Positions 1 through 12,589 of a DNA stretch of 64,000 nucleotides are shown piece by piece. Origin of the DNA: Hofstenia miamia (lineage: Eukaryota > Xenacoelomorpha > Acoela > Hofsteniidae); NCBI GenBank assembly GCA_900660155.1, contig CABFPE010000917.1:70015-134014 (forward strand), given 5' to 3'. Each line of letters begins with the position of its first letter. Positions within the stretch are counted from its first letter, which is position 1. The notes beneath the pieces are model-generated. The model saw nothing but the letters and a program-made list of their open reading frames with translations, was not told the origin of the DNA and did no database searches. A program made the position numbers and the translations under genes.

Positions 1-890
1 AGGTCGTTAATGGCAACGAGGAAGAAAAGAACAGCAAACACTGAGCGTTGAGGGGCAGAACTAGTAACGGAGACAGGAGCAGAGATAGACGAGTTGATTT
101 TGACACACTGGTGGCGATTGGTCAGGTAAGACTGGAACAGTTCGATGAAATCCACATCAAAACCAAATAAACGTAACTTGTCAAGCAGAATGGAATGAGG
201 GAGGCGATCAAACGCTTTTGAGATGTCAAGAAAGATAATACAACCAGGATCATTACATCAGAGTGAAGTAACAGTTTTCGATCAGAGTGAGCAGGTTAGT
301 AATCGTAGAGTGACCAGGAATGTTGCTATGCTGAGAAGAAGAGATGAGGTGACGAATTTTTGGGAATACATAACGAAAAACAAGGCGTTCAAAGATGATA
401 GACAGTCGACATAGAATATCTATTGAGTGATAGGACGTGACCTGCGAGGAGGGAAGCTGATTAGATTTTAACAGCGGAGAAATCCAAGATTTCTTCCAAC
501 AAGCAGGATAGTGCTTAGAGGAGCAAATGAAGGAGTAAAGACGCTTTAGGAATAATTTTTCCACTTTTAAAGATTGGAACAACAACAGCTATTTTCCTAA
601 TACTTGGATAACATGATGATGTAATAATAGAACGAAAAAGGTGATATAATGGATCAGAAATTGATGTAGAAAGGAGTTCATCATACGGAGTAGAGTGAGA
701 AGAATTATTTTGAAAATTGAATGCGGAGTAAATGAATCAAGTATAATTTCTGTAGGATTGATGGTAGCTTCAAAATTACAAGTAGAACTAGTATGGACCG
801 GTGAAGAGTCTGATGGGGAAAACACAGAACAGAAATATTTGTTAAATAAGTTGGAAATTTCAAGTGTTGTAGTAGCAAAGATGTTATTAA
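1..890 (-). mobile_element. LINE fragment (CR1/Jockey-like), RT region
   Basis: Minus-strand translation gives the middle of a non-LTR retrotransposon reverse transcriptase. It has a segment with PACWKKSWISPLLKSNQLP, then ILCRLSIIFERLVFRYVFPKI, and an H-S-T-I-T-NLLTLIE block at about 585-253. In the next frame, towards base 1, comes IIFLDISKAFDRLPHSILLDKL and LFGFDVDFIELFQSYLTNRH, the classic D-x-S-KAFD motif of LINE RT. Frame changes and stops show it is dead. The copy runs off the left edge, so its 3' end is not seen. It is the same family as the 59.1-60.5 kb copy, which shares the FGFDVDFIE block and the HQCVKINS string. Confidence 0.8.
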
Positions 891-1309
891 ATTAGTCTTA
901 GAGATAATTTTAATAAGATTGTAAGTTTCATTTACAGACCACTGTGAAGAAATCTTATTCAGAAATATTGCTTTATCTAGTTCCGAGCCATCATTTTATT
1001 TTAATGCGTTTTCACAAGATCGCCTACGCTTTTGCAATTAAATATAAATTGAATTTTAAGCCTTAATTTTTTTCACTTTTGATCAATTTATTTCAGTACA
1101 CTATTGTGGGGCCATTGCTGCGGAAACAGGTAACCTGGATCGGATCTCATTTGATTCAATAATCCATCATGACAATCAGCAACTAAAATTCTCGTATACT
1201 CTATTTGCAACTTGCACTTTAAGCAATTCGTCTAAATACTTCTAATGTTGCAGTCAGTAATTCAAATCCTAGATTTCTGCATCATGATCATATATATCAC
1301 TTTTAACAA

Positions 1310-1784
1310 AAAGGTCTACAATTTGATATAAAAAATTAGCTCTTGAAAAATATGTACATATTCTGAAAAAACGCTTCTAGTTACCATTTTTTATCGGTAG
1401 TAAGTAAAGAGGCGTTATTGTACTTTAGGGGACCCAGTTTNAGTGGAACAAAGCACGAGAAGGCCACCAATAAGGAGATGCGTAGAGAAGAATGGCGCGA
1501 GGAATGGACTTGAACAAAGAGAGTTTCACAGTGGACAAGGTATTAAAAGGAACATTACGGGCAAATAGCAAGGAATTAGCTTTGCGGAGACGCATAAGAC
1601 ACATGTCCAGTCCAATTTACCTTTGCAGCAAGTTGAACTCCAAGATGAGTGTNAAAGGTCTACAATTTGATATAAAAAATTAGCTCTTGAAAAATATGTA
1701 CATATTCTGAAAAAACGCTTCTAGTTACCATTTTTTATCGGTAGTAAGTAAAGAGGCGTTATTGTACTTTAGGGGACCCAGTTT
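1310..1784. other. Assembly duplication around two N joins
   Basis: Bases 1310-1440 recur at 1654-1784 (offset 344). Single Ns sit at 1441 and 1653, and the 211 bases between them are unrelated LINE sequence. A locus copied on both sides of N-bounded foreign sequence is typical of scaffolding or gap filling, not of a biological repeat. Confidence 0.8.
1442..1652 (-). mobile_element. LINE fragment between two Ns
   Basis: This stretch matches 59577-59778 along most of its length (for example agcacgagaagg, gcgtagagaagaatggcgc, gaattagctttgcgga, tttgcagcaagttgaactc). It is therefore the same minus-strand LINE family. Both ends are N joins, so its true genomic position is doubtful. Confidence 0.6.
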
Positions 1785-1988
1785 GAGTGACGTCATAAAA
1801 TGAGTATAAAACTCTAACTCTAACCCCAATCCCTACCCCAAAACTTGAAAATTTTGCAAAAAATTAATCAACAAGATGAAATGCAATACAATTGCATTGG
1901 TTGGGGAGTAGGGTTAGGGTTAAGGTTAGAGTTTAATGCCCATTTTATGACGTCACTCAAACTGGGTCCCCTAAAGTACAATAACGCC
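1755..1988. mobile_element. Foldback MITE with ~85-bp inverted arms
   Basis: The left arm starts ggcgttattgtactttaggg at 1755. The right arm, read in reverse complement from 1988, starts with the same bases and continues through the gacccagtttgagtgacgtc block and the taaccc-type repeats for about 85 nt. Only a few mismatches occur in the inner part. The centre is a short AT-rich loop of about 60 nt. No transposase is present. The telomere-like gggttagggtta lies inside the right arm. No convincing target-site duplication was found, so the superfamily is unknown. Confidence 0.75.
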
Positions 1989-2456
1989 ATAATCGTTATG
2001 CCAAGATCATTGGAATTCGTACGAAAATGAAAACAGTGTCATGTGAAACCCATGGATTAAATCTATGCCAAAGAAATAAGTTGCATGTGCTTATATTACA
2101 ATGATACACCACAGAATTGACAAAATTCCGAAAATTTCCTAATTTAAATGCCGTAAACAATAGTTTTTGCGTTTTAAATTTTAATAATTATTATGCATTT
2201 TATTCAAAAATTAATTTTCTGCTTCAAATTTACGATTTAAAATTGTTACAGATATTGTCTGTCTCATTTACTTACTTGAAAATTTTGTTATATAAGACTT
2301 TAAAAATTTTACATTTATATGAATTTAAGCAGAAATATTTTAAATCGTAGATTAAAAAAAAATAAAATAATAATTTTTTAAAATAATTTGAAATTTCGTT
2401 TTTAGACATTACAACGTGCCGGAGATCGCTTGAGTTCTTTACGCAAATTTTACATA

Positions 2457-4613
<2,157 letters not shown>

Positions 4614-4619
4614 ATTGGC

Positions 4620-4625
4620 AATAAA
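4620..4625 (+). terminator. RPS23 poly(A) signal
   Basis: AATAAA starts 7 nt after the RPS23 stop codon. A (TA)n tract follows at about 4655-4680. Confidence 0.6.
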
Positions 4626-4654
4626 TTGCTTACTGAAGTCTTTCTTGCTTAAAA

Positions 4655-4690
4655 TTATATATATATATATATATATATATTGGTGATTTN
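4655..4690. repeat. (TA)n microsatellite next to an assembly N
   Basis: About 13 TA units, then a single N at 4690. No duplication of the flanks is visible at this N, so it may be a real unresolved base or a small gap. Confidence 0.7.
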
Positions 4691-4974
4691 AATATACAGC
4701 TAAAAATAAAATATGTTTAGTACAGTGTGGAACTTTGGCTTGAATAACAGTTGATATTCAAAATATGCACAAAAAATATCTCAGTTTTTAGAAATTATTT
4801 TAAAAGAAATAATTGAATTAGTGCACAGTTTTTTACACTTTGCAAACATAAAGGTCAAACGAAATTGATAACAATATATCAATAGAGACTAAGTATTATC
4901 AAATATAAATAAAAATCACGAAAAATAAAAATGAAAAATATAAATTTTTTTCCTATGTACAAAACACCATTTGG

Positions 4975-5072
4975 TTACATAACACCAATATATGTGGTGA
5001 GCGTTACAAAGCACCAATATATGTGAAAACTTTATTACAAATCACCAATATATATTTATATATATATATATA
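4975..5072. repeat. Degenerate ~27-nt minisatellite, three copies
   Basis: Three successive units of the form ttac-aa-a-caccaatatatgtg start near 4975, 5004 and 5034, ending in a (TA)n run. A similar unit (ttacaaatgacgaatat) is repeated at 35718-35820 just before the Penelope-like element. Confidence 0.5.
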
Positions 5073-5744
5073 AAAGGAAGTTTGCTATGACAATTAGCAC
5101 AAAATGCAGTTTTATCTTCACAAAACTTCAAAATATTTTACTGTGTCAAAACCTACATTCTTGTTAGTTGCATTTCCAGGCAAACTCATTAACCAAACAT
5201 GTTTAATACTTTATTCATATATTTTAAATTGCTTATAAATAACTTTAGAATACTTATCAAGTTTCGAAATGCTAGATACTCTACCGAAATCTGTTTCCTA
5301 AAATTTTTTCCAAGATTTGTTTTGCAAAATCAATTTGAGTTGGTTTTTCCATAAATATGTCCCGTATGTATCAAAGGTGTGTTCTTCATGGACATGATAG
5401 AAGTTATTCAATAATTATACCATTAAGCCGTAATATTCTGCCTGGTTTGTTTGTATGTATATATACAAGTTCAAACTTTATTACATAACAAATCCATGGT
5501 AAGCTTGAATCTGTATCAGGATGTTCAACTCGTGCGCACTAAATTTTGAAACAAACATTACATCAAACATCAAGATCAAGTGATTTAAAAATTATTGAGA
5601 GTATTTTTTATAAAATCCTTGCAACCAAGTTAAAACACAAAAGAAGACAGACTATATTTATAAATTAACCTTGCCACTTTTTAAAATTTAAAAAATTATA
5701 ATTATTGTAAAATCTAGTAAATTTAGAGGGAATAATTTGTAAAG

Positions 5745-5775
5745 CTGACGATGACTTTGTAAGTCGAAATATATC
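5745..5775 (+). ncRNA. Hammerhead-like motif of a Penelope-type 3' end
   Basis: The order is CTGACGA (5745-5751), one T, stem strands GACTT and AAGTC (5753-5757 and 5761-5765) around a TGT loop, GAA (5766-5768), palindrome ATATAT (5769-5774), then C. This follows the hammerhead layout: CUGANGA, stem II, GAA, stem III from A15.1 to U16.1, cleavage-site base. Differences from consensus are one extra T before stem II and no clear stem I. The same layout with different stems lies at 36523-36555 beside a Penelope coding region. Activity is not implied. Confidence 0.45.
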
Positions 5776-6469
5776 TGCATGTTCTTATTAGGGTTAACTA
5801 GCAATAGTATACTAATGCTATAAATAAAGCGAATAGCTTTAAATATGACCATCGAAATTTTTTTACAAATAACAAAAAACAAAAGGAATTTTGCGTTTCT
5901 TCGTTTTTAAGGAATTTTAGCAGTTTGAATAGAAACAATTAGCAATATATTTCACTAATTAGCATTGACAGGCAAAAATTTACCGACCTAATTTTTTACG
6001 AAATTTGATAAAATTTATTATACGATTTTAACGAAAACGTTTAATATGGAATCTTTTTATTGAAAGTGGGTTTTGCAGCTATTATATACGATTCAGCTGC
6101 TTTTAGTGAAAATTAATCTTTCTACTGCATAATATTTTATAATTGAATTTATCACATCTTTAATTAATTTAAAATTTCTGTTGTTCTGTGCTCATTAATT
6201 TTTCTAGAGGTTTGTCGGATATGGGTTTTGTCGCAGGTGCATGTTATTTTGTGAACAACGTTAAGCATCTTCAAAATTAGTAGAGCGAAACTAATCCTTA
6301 GGTCTCCGGGTCGACGTAAAATTTTAAACTGCATTTTCAATCACAGAATTTAAAAGTTATCGCAAGTAGATACATAAGATCAATGCAATGAATTTTTAAC
6401 ACCAAAGATTACATATTTCAGCACAAATTACCTCTAATTAACGTTTAATTTCATATCTCATATTAAAAT

Positions 6470-6535
6470 AGTGTATATTTAGAGGGAATTTTCGTAAATT
6501 GACAATCGTCATAATTTGAGTGAGATATATCTCTA
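6470..6535 (+). repeat. Degenerate copy of the Penelope-type 3' end
   Basis: It aligns with 5713-5776: a shared tttagagggaat start, a gtaaa stretch, a decayed ctgac core, and a shared gatatatct-type end. The stem pairing is lost here. Confidence 0.4.
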
Positions 6536-6599
6536 ATTAATTATTATTAACGCAAAAAAAGAACTTGGCATAATGGCAACTTTTAGAAAAATGGGAATT

Positions 6600-7215
6600 T
6601 TTGACTGCTTGATTTATTACAAATGTTAATAAGTTTAAATATCTGGGGGGTAACAATTAATACAAAGCTTAATTTCACATCGCAAATAAATGCTAATGCA
6701 AAAATGGCTTTTGGTGTTTCCCAACTGCAATATTTCAAATGTTTCATTACGTTATGAGCAATCTAAGCTATGCTAATATCTTATGCTCTAATATACACAG
6801 TCGAATGCTAGAAAAGCTTGGAGTTCAGCAAAATTGGGCATTAAATGTTTGCAATAAAAACCATTCTAAAACAAAAGATATATCTAAATCTATTCTTTTT
6901 CCACAATAGTTATTTCCAATATTATTTATTTTTTCAATTCATTAATAAAATTCCACCTTACGAAAAGCTAGTTTTCGACACACTGTCTATAACAATATAC
7001 TATCAGAAAAATTCGTTGTTAAATTTAATAAAAATATTAGTCAATCATTTATTAATACTGCAATTTATAACTGGAATAAATTAATATGAAAATATTATAA
7101 TACTTAAGAAAATTCAAGAAAGCTAACATCATTCATGCTCAAACAAAAGTTTATATCATGTAGAGCATGGATAGGATATAAATTTTATAATTACGGCTAC
7201 ACAATAAATCGAAAT
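6600..7215 (+). mobile_element. LINE fragment, C-terminal part of ORF2
   Basis: Scattered frames read like the end of a LINE polymerase. Near 6630 is VNKFKYLGG, where the family typically has VKYLGV followed by IDxKL. Then come a stretch with YANILCSNI and HSRMLEKLGVQQNWALNVCN, and the short 3' segment with SMDRI at 7140-7200. The 7140-7200 bases resemble the LINE 3' end at 11080-11130 (tagagcatgg-taggata-aaattttataat). Several frame breaks; no intact ORF. Confidence 0.65.
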
Positions 7216-8525
7216 TTGTAAGCTATCCTCAGTCAGTAGATGCTCGTTTGTTTTTATTCGTTGTTTTATATGTACTTTCTAATTATAAATGACGCTATTC
7301 CCTTTAAAAATCAGTTTTATATAGCAAAAATTCAAATGAATATATATATATCATCTTATCTATTAAACTCAATGGATTTCGATATTTTAAAAGAAAAATT
7401 AAGGCGGCAAGGTTTTAATTTCAATGTAATTTTATTATGAGTTTTCTAAGTAATCGCGAACGAGTAAAAATTGACAATGCTTTCTAAGAATGAATATGCT
7501 AATACAAATTTAGGTGTATCCCAAGGAACTGTATTAGGCTCCATTCTATTTGCATTATACATAAATGATACCTCAAAATCTTTGAAAAACGGAACTACAT
7601 CCATACGCAGATGATACTTGCACATTACCAACAGGAAAAATTCCCTTTGAGGCAACCAGACATCTGACAAACGATATTGAAAAACTCGTACCATATTTCA
7701 ATCGCAATAAGCTAAAAATTAATTTTGACAGAGGTCAATTTATCATTTTTTCATCCAAAAAACAAAAAAGTTTACTGAAAATGTTAAAGTTAATGTTTGC
7801 GATACTGAAATCATTCAAAGAACATGTGTAAATTACATTGGTGTACTAATAGATTGAAAAAGATGGCATCTGTAGTCAAATATTTGTACAATTTGCGTCA
7901 TGTAAGAAACATGTTTCATGTAGAACTAACTGATTCATTTTTGCTGAGTTAGTTTGATTACTGTGCATTTCTATTTCAAAATATCATATCGCAAAAACTA
8001 TAAAAAAATTAGCGGAGCATGAGTCTATTCCGCAATTAAGATCATTATATTATATCTTAGCCCCAAGTTATTTTATTCAATATCAATCTCTATGTATGAT
8101 TCATAAATTTATTCATGAATTAAGTTCATTAAGTTTTCTCAATAATTACATCACAATCAATAAAAGGAATAAAACTCTTTTTAGTGTCAATAATCGTCAA
8201 GATACAATTTCTTTCATGTGTTCAATCTCATGGAATCAGTTAAGTATCGATATAAAATGTGAGAAAAATTGTAAACACTTCAAGAATAAAATCAAATAAA
8301 TTTTATTGAATAAACAAAAATTATTTGGCATAGATAATAATCTCAATGCATGGCCAACTTATTTTTAAACCTGCATTTTAATTAATAATGTATATGTAAA
8401 TAGTTTGGTAGGCATTTTTGTCGTTAGTTTGTAGACATTATAAACATATTAGCTATAAATTTGCTTTAACTCTTATTATATTAGTATTATTATTATTATA
8501 ATTATAATAATTGTTATTCTTGCTA
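7215..8525 (+). mobile_element. LINE copy, 3' half with ATT-rich tail
   Basis: From 7370 the frame reads MDFDILKEKLRRQGFNFNVI, matching the FD-x-V-xHxILLxKL region of LINE RT. Then FLSNRERVKI, and GVSQGTVLGSILFALYIND at 7512-7570, the RT motif before the catalytic YADDT, whose coding is broken by a frame change. A C-terminal segment runs 8096-8299 (YITINKRNKTLFSVNNRQDT, then SWNQLS). The copy ends in an ATT-rich tail at about 8476-8525, as expected for target-primed insertion. It is dead and 5'-truncated. Confidence 0.8.
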
Positions 8526-8639
8526 AAAACATATCCACTGACCCTCTCTAATACCAACTTGGTTCCCAAAACTCACAGCCAACTTAATAGCTGAACTAAT
8601 GTGTTACAAAATAAGTGCATTCATAAGACATTCCTTTTC

Positions 8640-10080
8640 TTCCAGACGAATTACGATAGGCAAATATAAAGCCACTATTTAATAAAGACGAAGAATGCTT
8701 AAATTATGGATACATTTCAATCACCTCTCCAACAGCAAAGTATTTGAACGAATTCTTTTAAATCAAATTAATGAGCATCTTTTTAAACAAATCATGGAAA
8801 AATGGAGAAAAACGATCGATGATAATGAATAATCAGCAGTAGCTTGCTTATATCTTTTGAAAACATTCGTTTGAATTGGTCATAGTATATTACTACATAA
8901 ATTATATATCTAAGTTGTTCTAATGACAGTATAGGTCTTATTTCTAGTTATTTGTATAATCATGTGCAACGAGTAAAGCTTAATAAATCTTTTCCAGATT
9001 GGGTTTGTACTAAAAATGGAGTCCCTCAGCGAACCATTTTGGGTCCCTTACTATTAAATGTTTACATAAATGATTTGACCGATTTAACAACATGTGACGG
9101 TATACAATATGTAGATGATACAATATTTAATTCTAATAAACGTCCCGAAAAGCCATTCAAACTCTCGAAAAAAATTGTACTTATTTTGCTAAGTATTTTG
9201 CTTCTTTAAGACTAAGAGTGAATCCTTTATAAACTAAATTTTGCATTGTTAAGTCAAATTCTGCCTCTACTGATACTTCACAATATAAACCAAATTTTAA
9301 CAGCATTCATATAAAGCCAGTTGAGTTCTTTAAATACTACTATAAACTAATTTTGATTCACATTTAAATTTTGAAAAGCACCTAAATCATATTAGAAAAA
9401 TGGCCATATCGATTAAAGCAATTAATTTAATTTCAGGTACAATTAAATTAGGCTATCAAAGTAGCAGTTAATAATCAGTTTTAATAAGAACAATGAGCAC
9501 AGAAAAATCTCAAACTTATTTTACATACACAGTGCTATATTTATATAAATGTCCTAAGAACATCCTTCAAAATTATTAATAATATCTTCCCATAAAACAA
9601 AATTATTAATAATACTTTCCCATAAAACAATATTGACTTTTTTCATGCAAAGATAACTAATAAGCAAAACAAAATAACGTATTTATTTGAACAGTACAAG
9701 AAATGAAAAACTCATTTCTAAACACAGCATTAAATATATAGAATGAATTACCAAAATATATAAAAAAAATATATAAAATTAGAAAACATTAAGATTGTTA
9801 TTAAAAATATACTTTTGCACCTTATTATAAAAAGATTGAAAAGGCGAGGTTAGAAATTTTAAGATCCTGATTATTCTATTAATAAAAACTAACATCGCCA
9901 AAATCCAAGTTATTATCATTATTGTTTGTAAGTATTGCTTGTTTTGTTTCATTATATTTTGGTGTATTTCTTTTCTTGATATTTTCAGAATTGTATTATT
10001 TATTGTTCAAGCAATTTCTAAATATAAATATTTTTTCTTCATCTTCTACTATTATTATTATTATTAATAATAAAAATAGA
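8640..10080 (+). mobile_element. LINE copy with (ATT)n tail
   Basis: At 8644-8760 the reading resembles IPDELR-x-AKIKPLF-KKDEECLNY-x-ISI, the start of an RT domain. At 8952-9209 an open stretch reads VCTKNGVPQRTILGPLLLNVYINDL, then CDGIQYVDDTIF. The YVDDT is the RT catalytic motif and GVPQ-T-LGPLLLN precedes it in every LINE RT. Beyond that the frame is lost. The tail is tattattattattattaat at 10047-10067. It is younger or better kept around the RT core than its neighbours but not intact. Confidence 0.8.
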
Positions 10081-10608
10081 AATTTTATTACAATTTATAA
10101 TCATTTACTAAATTTGAAAATTAAGCTAACCTTATTATTTGAAGACAATTTTGTAGAAGAATTCAAGAATATAAAACATCTAGAGAAATATCAATCACTT
10201 AGAGATCTTTGATTATCAATTTAATTATAAAATATAATATTACAAGCACTTTATTAGAAGCATTATTAAAAACACAAGATATATTTACAATAAAAGCAAC
10301 TGAATCCTATTATGTATTATCTTTTAGAGCATTGGTGATTGTTTTTATTCAGATAATTATGTCATTGCTATAACCTTTGTATATTAGTCATGATTTGTCA
10401 GAAATATATTTTTGTATAAGGAACATTTTCACTTACTTAGATCGCGAATGATATAATTTTAATTATTTATTAATTTATTAATCCACAAAAATTCAATGGC
10501 TTAAGTGTTGATTATAAAAGCAAATCGCCAAATTCTTTAATCCTGAATCTTTTTCTATAAGAAGTTGCGATGCTTAAGCCTAACAAATCAAATGGACCTT
10601 TAAGAATT

Positions 10609-12589
10609 CCTTAATGAGCACTTAAAATGATTTCAGGCATTGTATCCAGTGTCCTAATTTATATATTCAACGATTGCATAAACTTGATTGCTCATGTTAC
10701 TACTATTTTTTAAAAATAATCCTTTCCTCCACAGGATTATAGAATAAATTAAAACAGTGGATTTCTTGTCACGTGACACCACAAAAAAAGCAACTAATAT
10801 TGGTGTTATTTTGGGGGAGCGGATTTTATTACAAGCGTGACTGCATTTTTTTTAGCAACTTCGAACGTGGCGGCCATTTTCAAAAGTTCAAGGCAAATTT
10901 TTTTAAGTAATATGAGTAAATCTAGAAGAAAATATTCAAGAATCATTTTTAAGTTAGGATAAATATAGAAAAGAGTTTGAAGCAATCATTCATTAATACC
11001 TAAAAGATAAAGAACATTGAAAAACTGGAACCTTTTACGAAGCACATTAAAATTTTCCTTAAGCAAATGTGTATCTCAGGTAAAGCATGGCTAGGATACA
11101 AATTCTACAATAATGATTATACAATATCTCGTTCTTGAAATTCTTATAGTAATTTATCCCTAGCTTGGTAGATTTATTGTATATTTTGTTTTATTCTATG
11201 GTATGTATTTGCACAATGTTTTATCTGAATAAAATATATCATATCTTATCTTATCTAATATAATATCACTTATATTTTTTACTGACAAAAAGTTTTGTTG
11301 TTTGCAATGTGTGGTAACGTTAAAATTTTGAAATGCTCTTTAATTGGATAATGCAAGGCTACCTCATAAGACAGGCAGTGGAATCAGAAAGGATCCGAAA
11401 TTAGCAGAGGTTCAATTTAATTGATTGTCGTCTTTCGTCGATCAGGTTTTGTGCGGCACAAATTTTCTACACGCAATACATTCTATGGTTCGCGTTTGTT
11501 CTATTGCAGACTGTCGCACTGGTTATCGCCTAACAAAAGCTGATAAACTCAATGGAATATCCAAAGTTACTCGTGGGAAATCATTGTTCAGATTTCCANC
11601 CTTAATGAGCACTTAAAATGATTTCAGGCATTGTATCCAGTGTCCTAATTTATATATTCAACGATTGCATAAACTTGATTGCTCATGTTACTACTATTTT
11701 TTAAAAATAATCCTTTCCTCCACAGGATTATAGAATAAATTAAAACAGTGGATTTCTTGTCACGTGACACCACAAAAAAAGCAACTAATATTGGTGTTAT
11801 TTTGGGGGAGCGGATTTTATTACAAGCGTGACTGCATTTTTTTTAGCAACTTCGAACGTGGCGGCCATTTTCAAAAGTTCAAGGCAAATTTTTTTAAGTA
11901 ATATGAGTAAATCTAGAAGAAAATATTCAAGAATCATTTTTAAGTTAGGATAAATATAGAAAAGAGTTTGAAGCAATCATTCATTAATACCTAAAAGATA
12001 AAGAACATTGAAAAACTGGAACCTTTTACGAAGCACATTAAAATTTTCCTTAAGCAAATGTGTATCTCAGGTAAAGCATGGCTAGGATACAAATTCTACA
12101 ATAATGATTATACAATATCTCGTTCTTGAAATTCTTATAGTAATTTATCCCTAGCTTGGTAGATTTATTGTATATTTTGTTTTATTCTATGGTATGTATT
12201 TGCACAATGTTTTATCTGAATAAAATATATCATATCTTATCTTATCTAATATAATATCACTTATATTTTTTACTGACAAAAAGTTTTGTTGTTTGCAATG
12301 TGTGGTAACGTTAAAATTTTGAAATGCTCTTTAATTGGATAATGCAAGGCTACCTCATAAGACAGGCAGTGGAATCAGAAAGGATCCGAAATTAGCAGAG
12401 GTTCAATTTAATTGATTGTCGTCTTTCGTCGATCAGGTTTTGTGCGGCACAAATTTTCTACACGCAATACATTCTATGGTTCGCGTTTGTTCTATTGCAG
12501 ACTGTCGCACTGGTTATCGCCTAACAAAAGCTGATAAACTCAATGGAATATCCAAAGTTACTCGTGGGAAATCATTGTTCAGATTTCCA
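10609..12589. other. 990-bp exact duplication across one N
   Basis: Bases 10609-11598 equal 11600-12589 (offset 991), with a single N at 11599. The break falls within gatttcca of the THAP reading frame and the sequence resumes upstream. Two contig ends that overlap but were not merged would give exactly this. The locus probably contains the 990 bp once. Confidence 0.85.
10955..11265 (+). mobile_element. LINE 3'-end fragment with TATCT tail
   Basis: It carries the 3' segment seen at 7080-7210 (ggtaaagcatggctaggata, aaattctacaataatgatta) and ends in tatcatatcttatcttatct, a tail typical of some LINE families. Its duplicate at 11946-12256 is the assembly artefact described for this region. Confidence 0.6.

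Noticed and set aside
1905-1930. Telomere-like gggttagggtta words
   Set aside because: They lie within an arm of the foldback MITE and are too short and imperfect to be an interstitial telomere.
10609-12589. Biological tandem duplication of the THAP locus
   Set aside because: The perfect copies meet exactly at a single N, as at four other sites; an assembly overlap is simpler.
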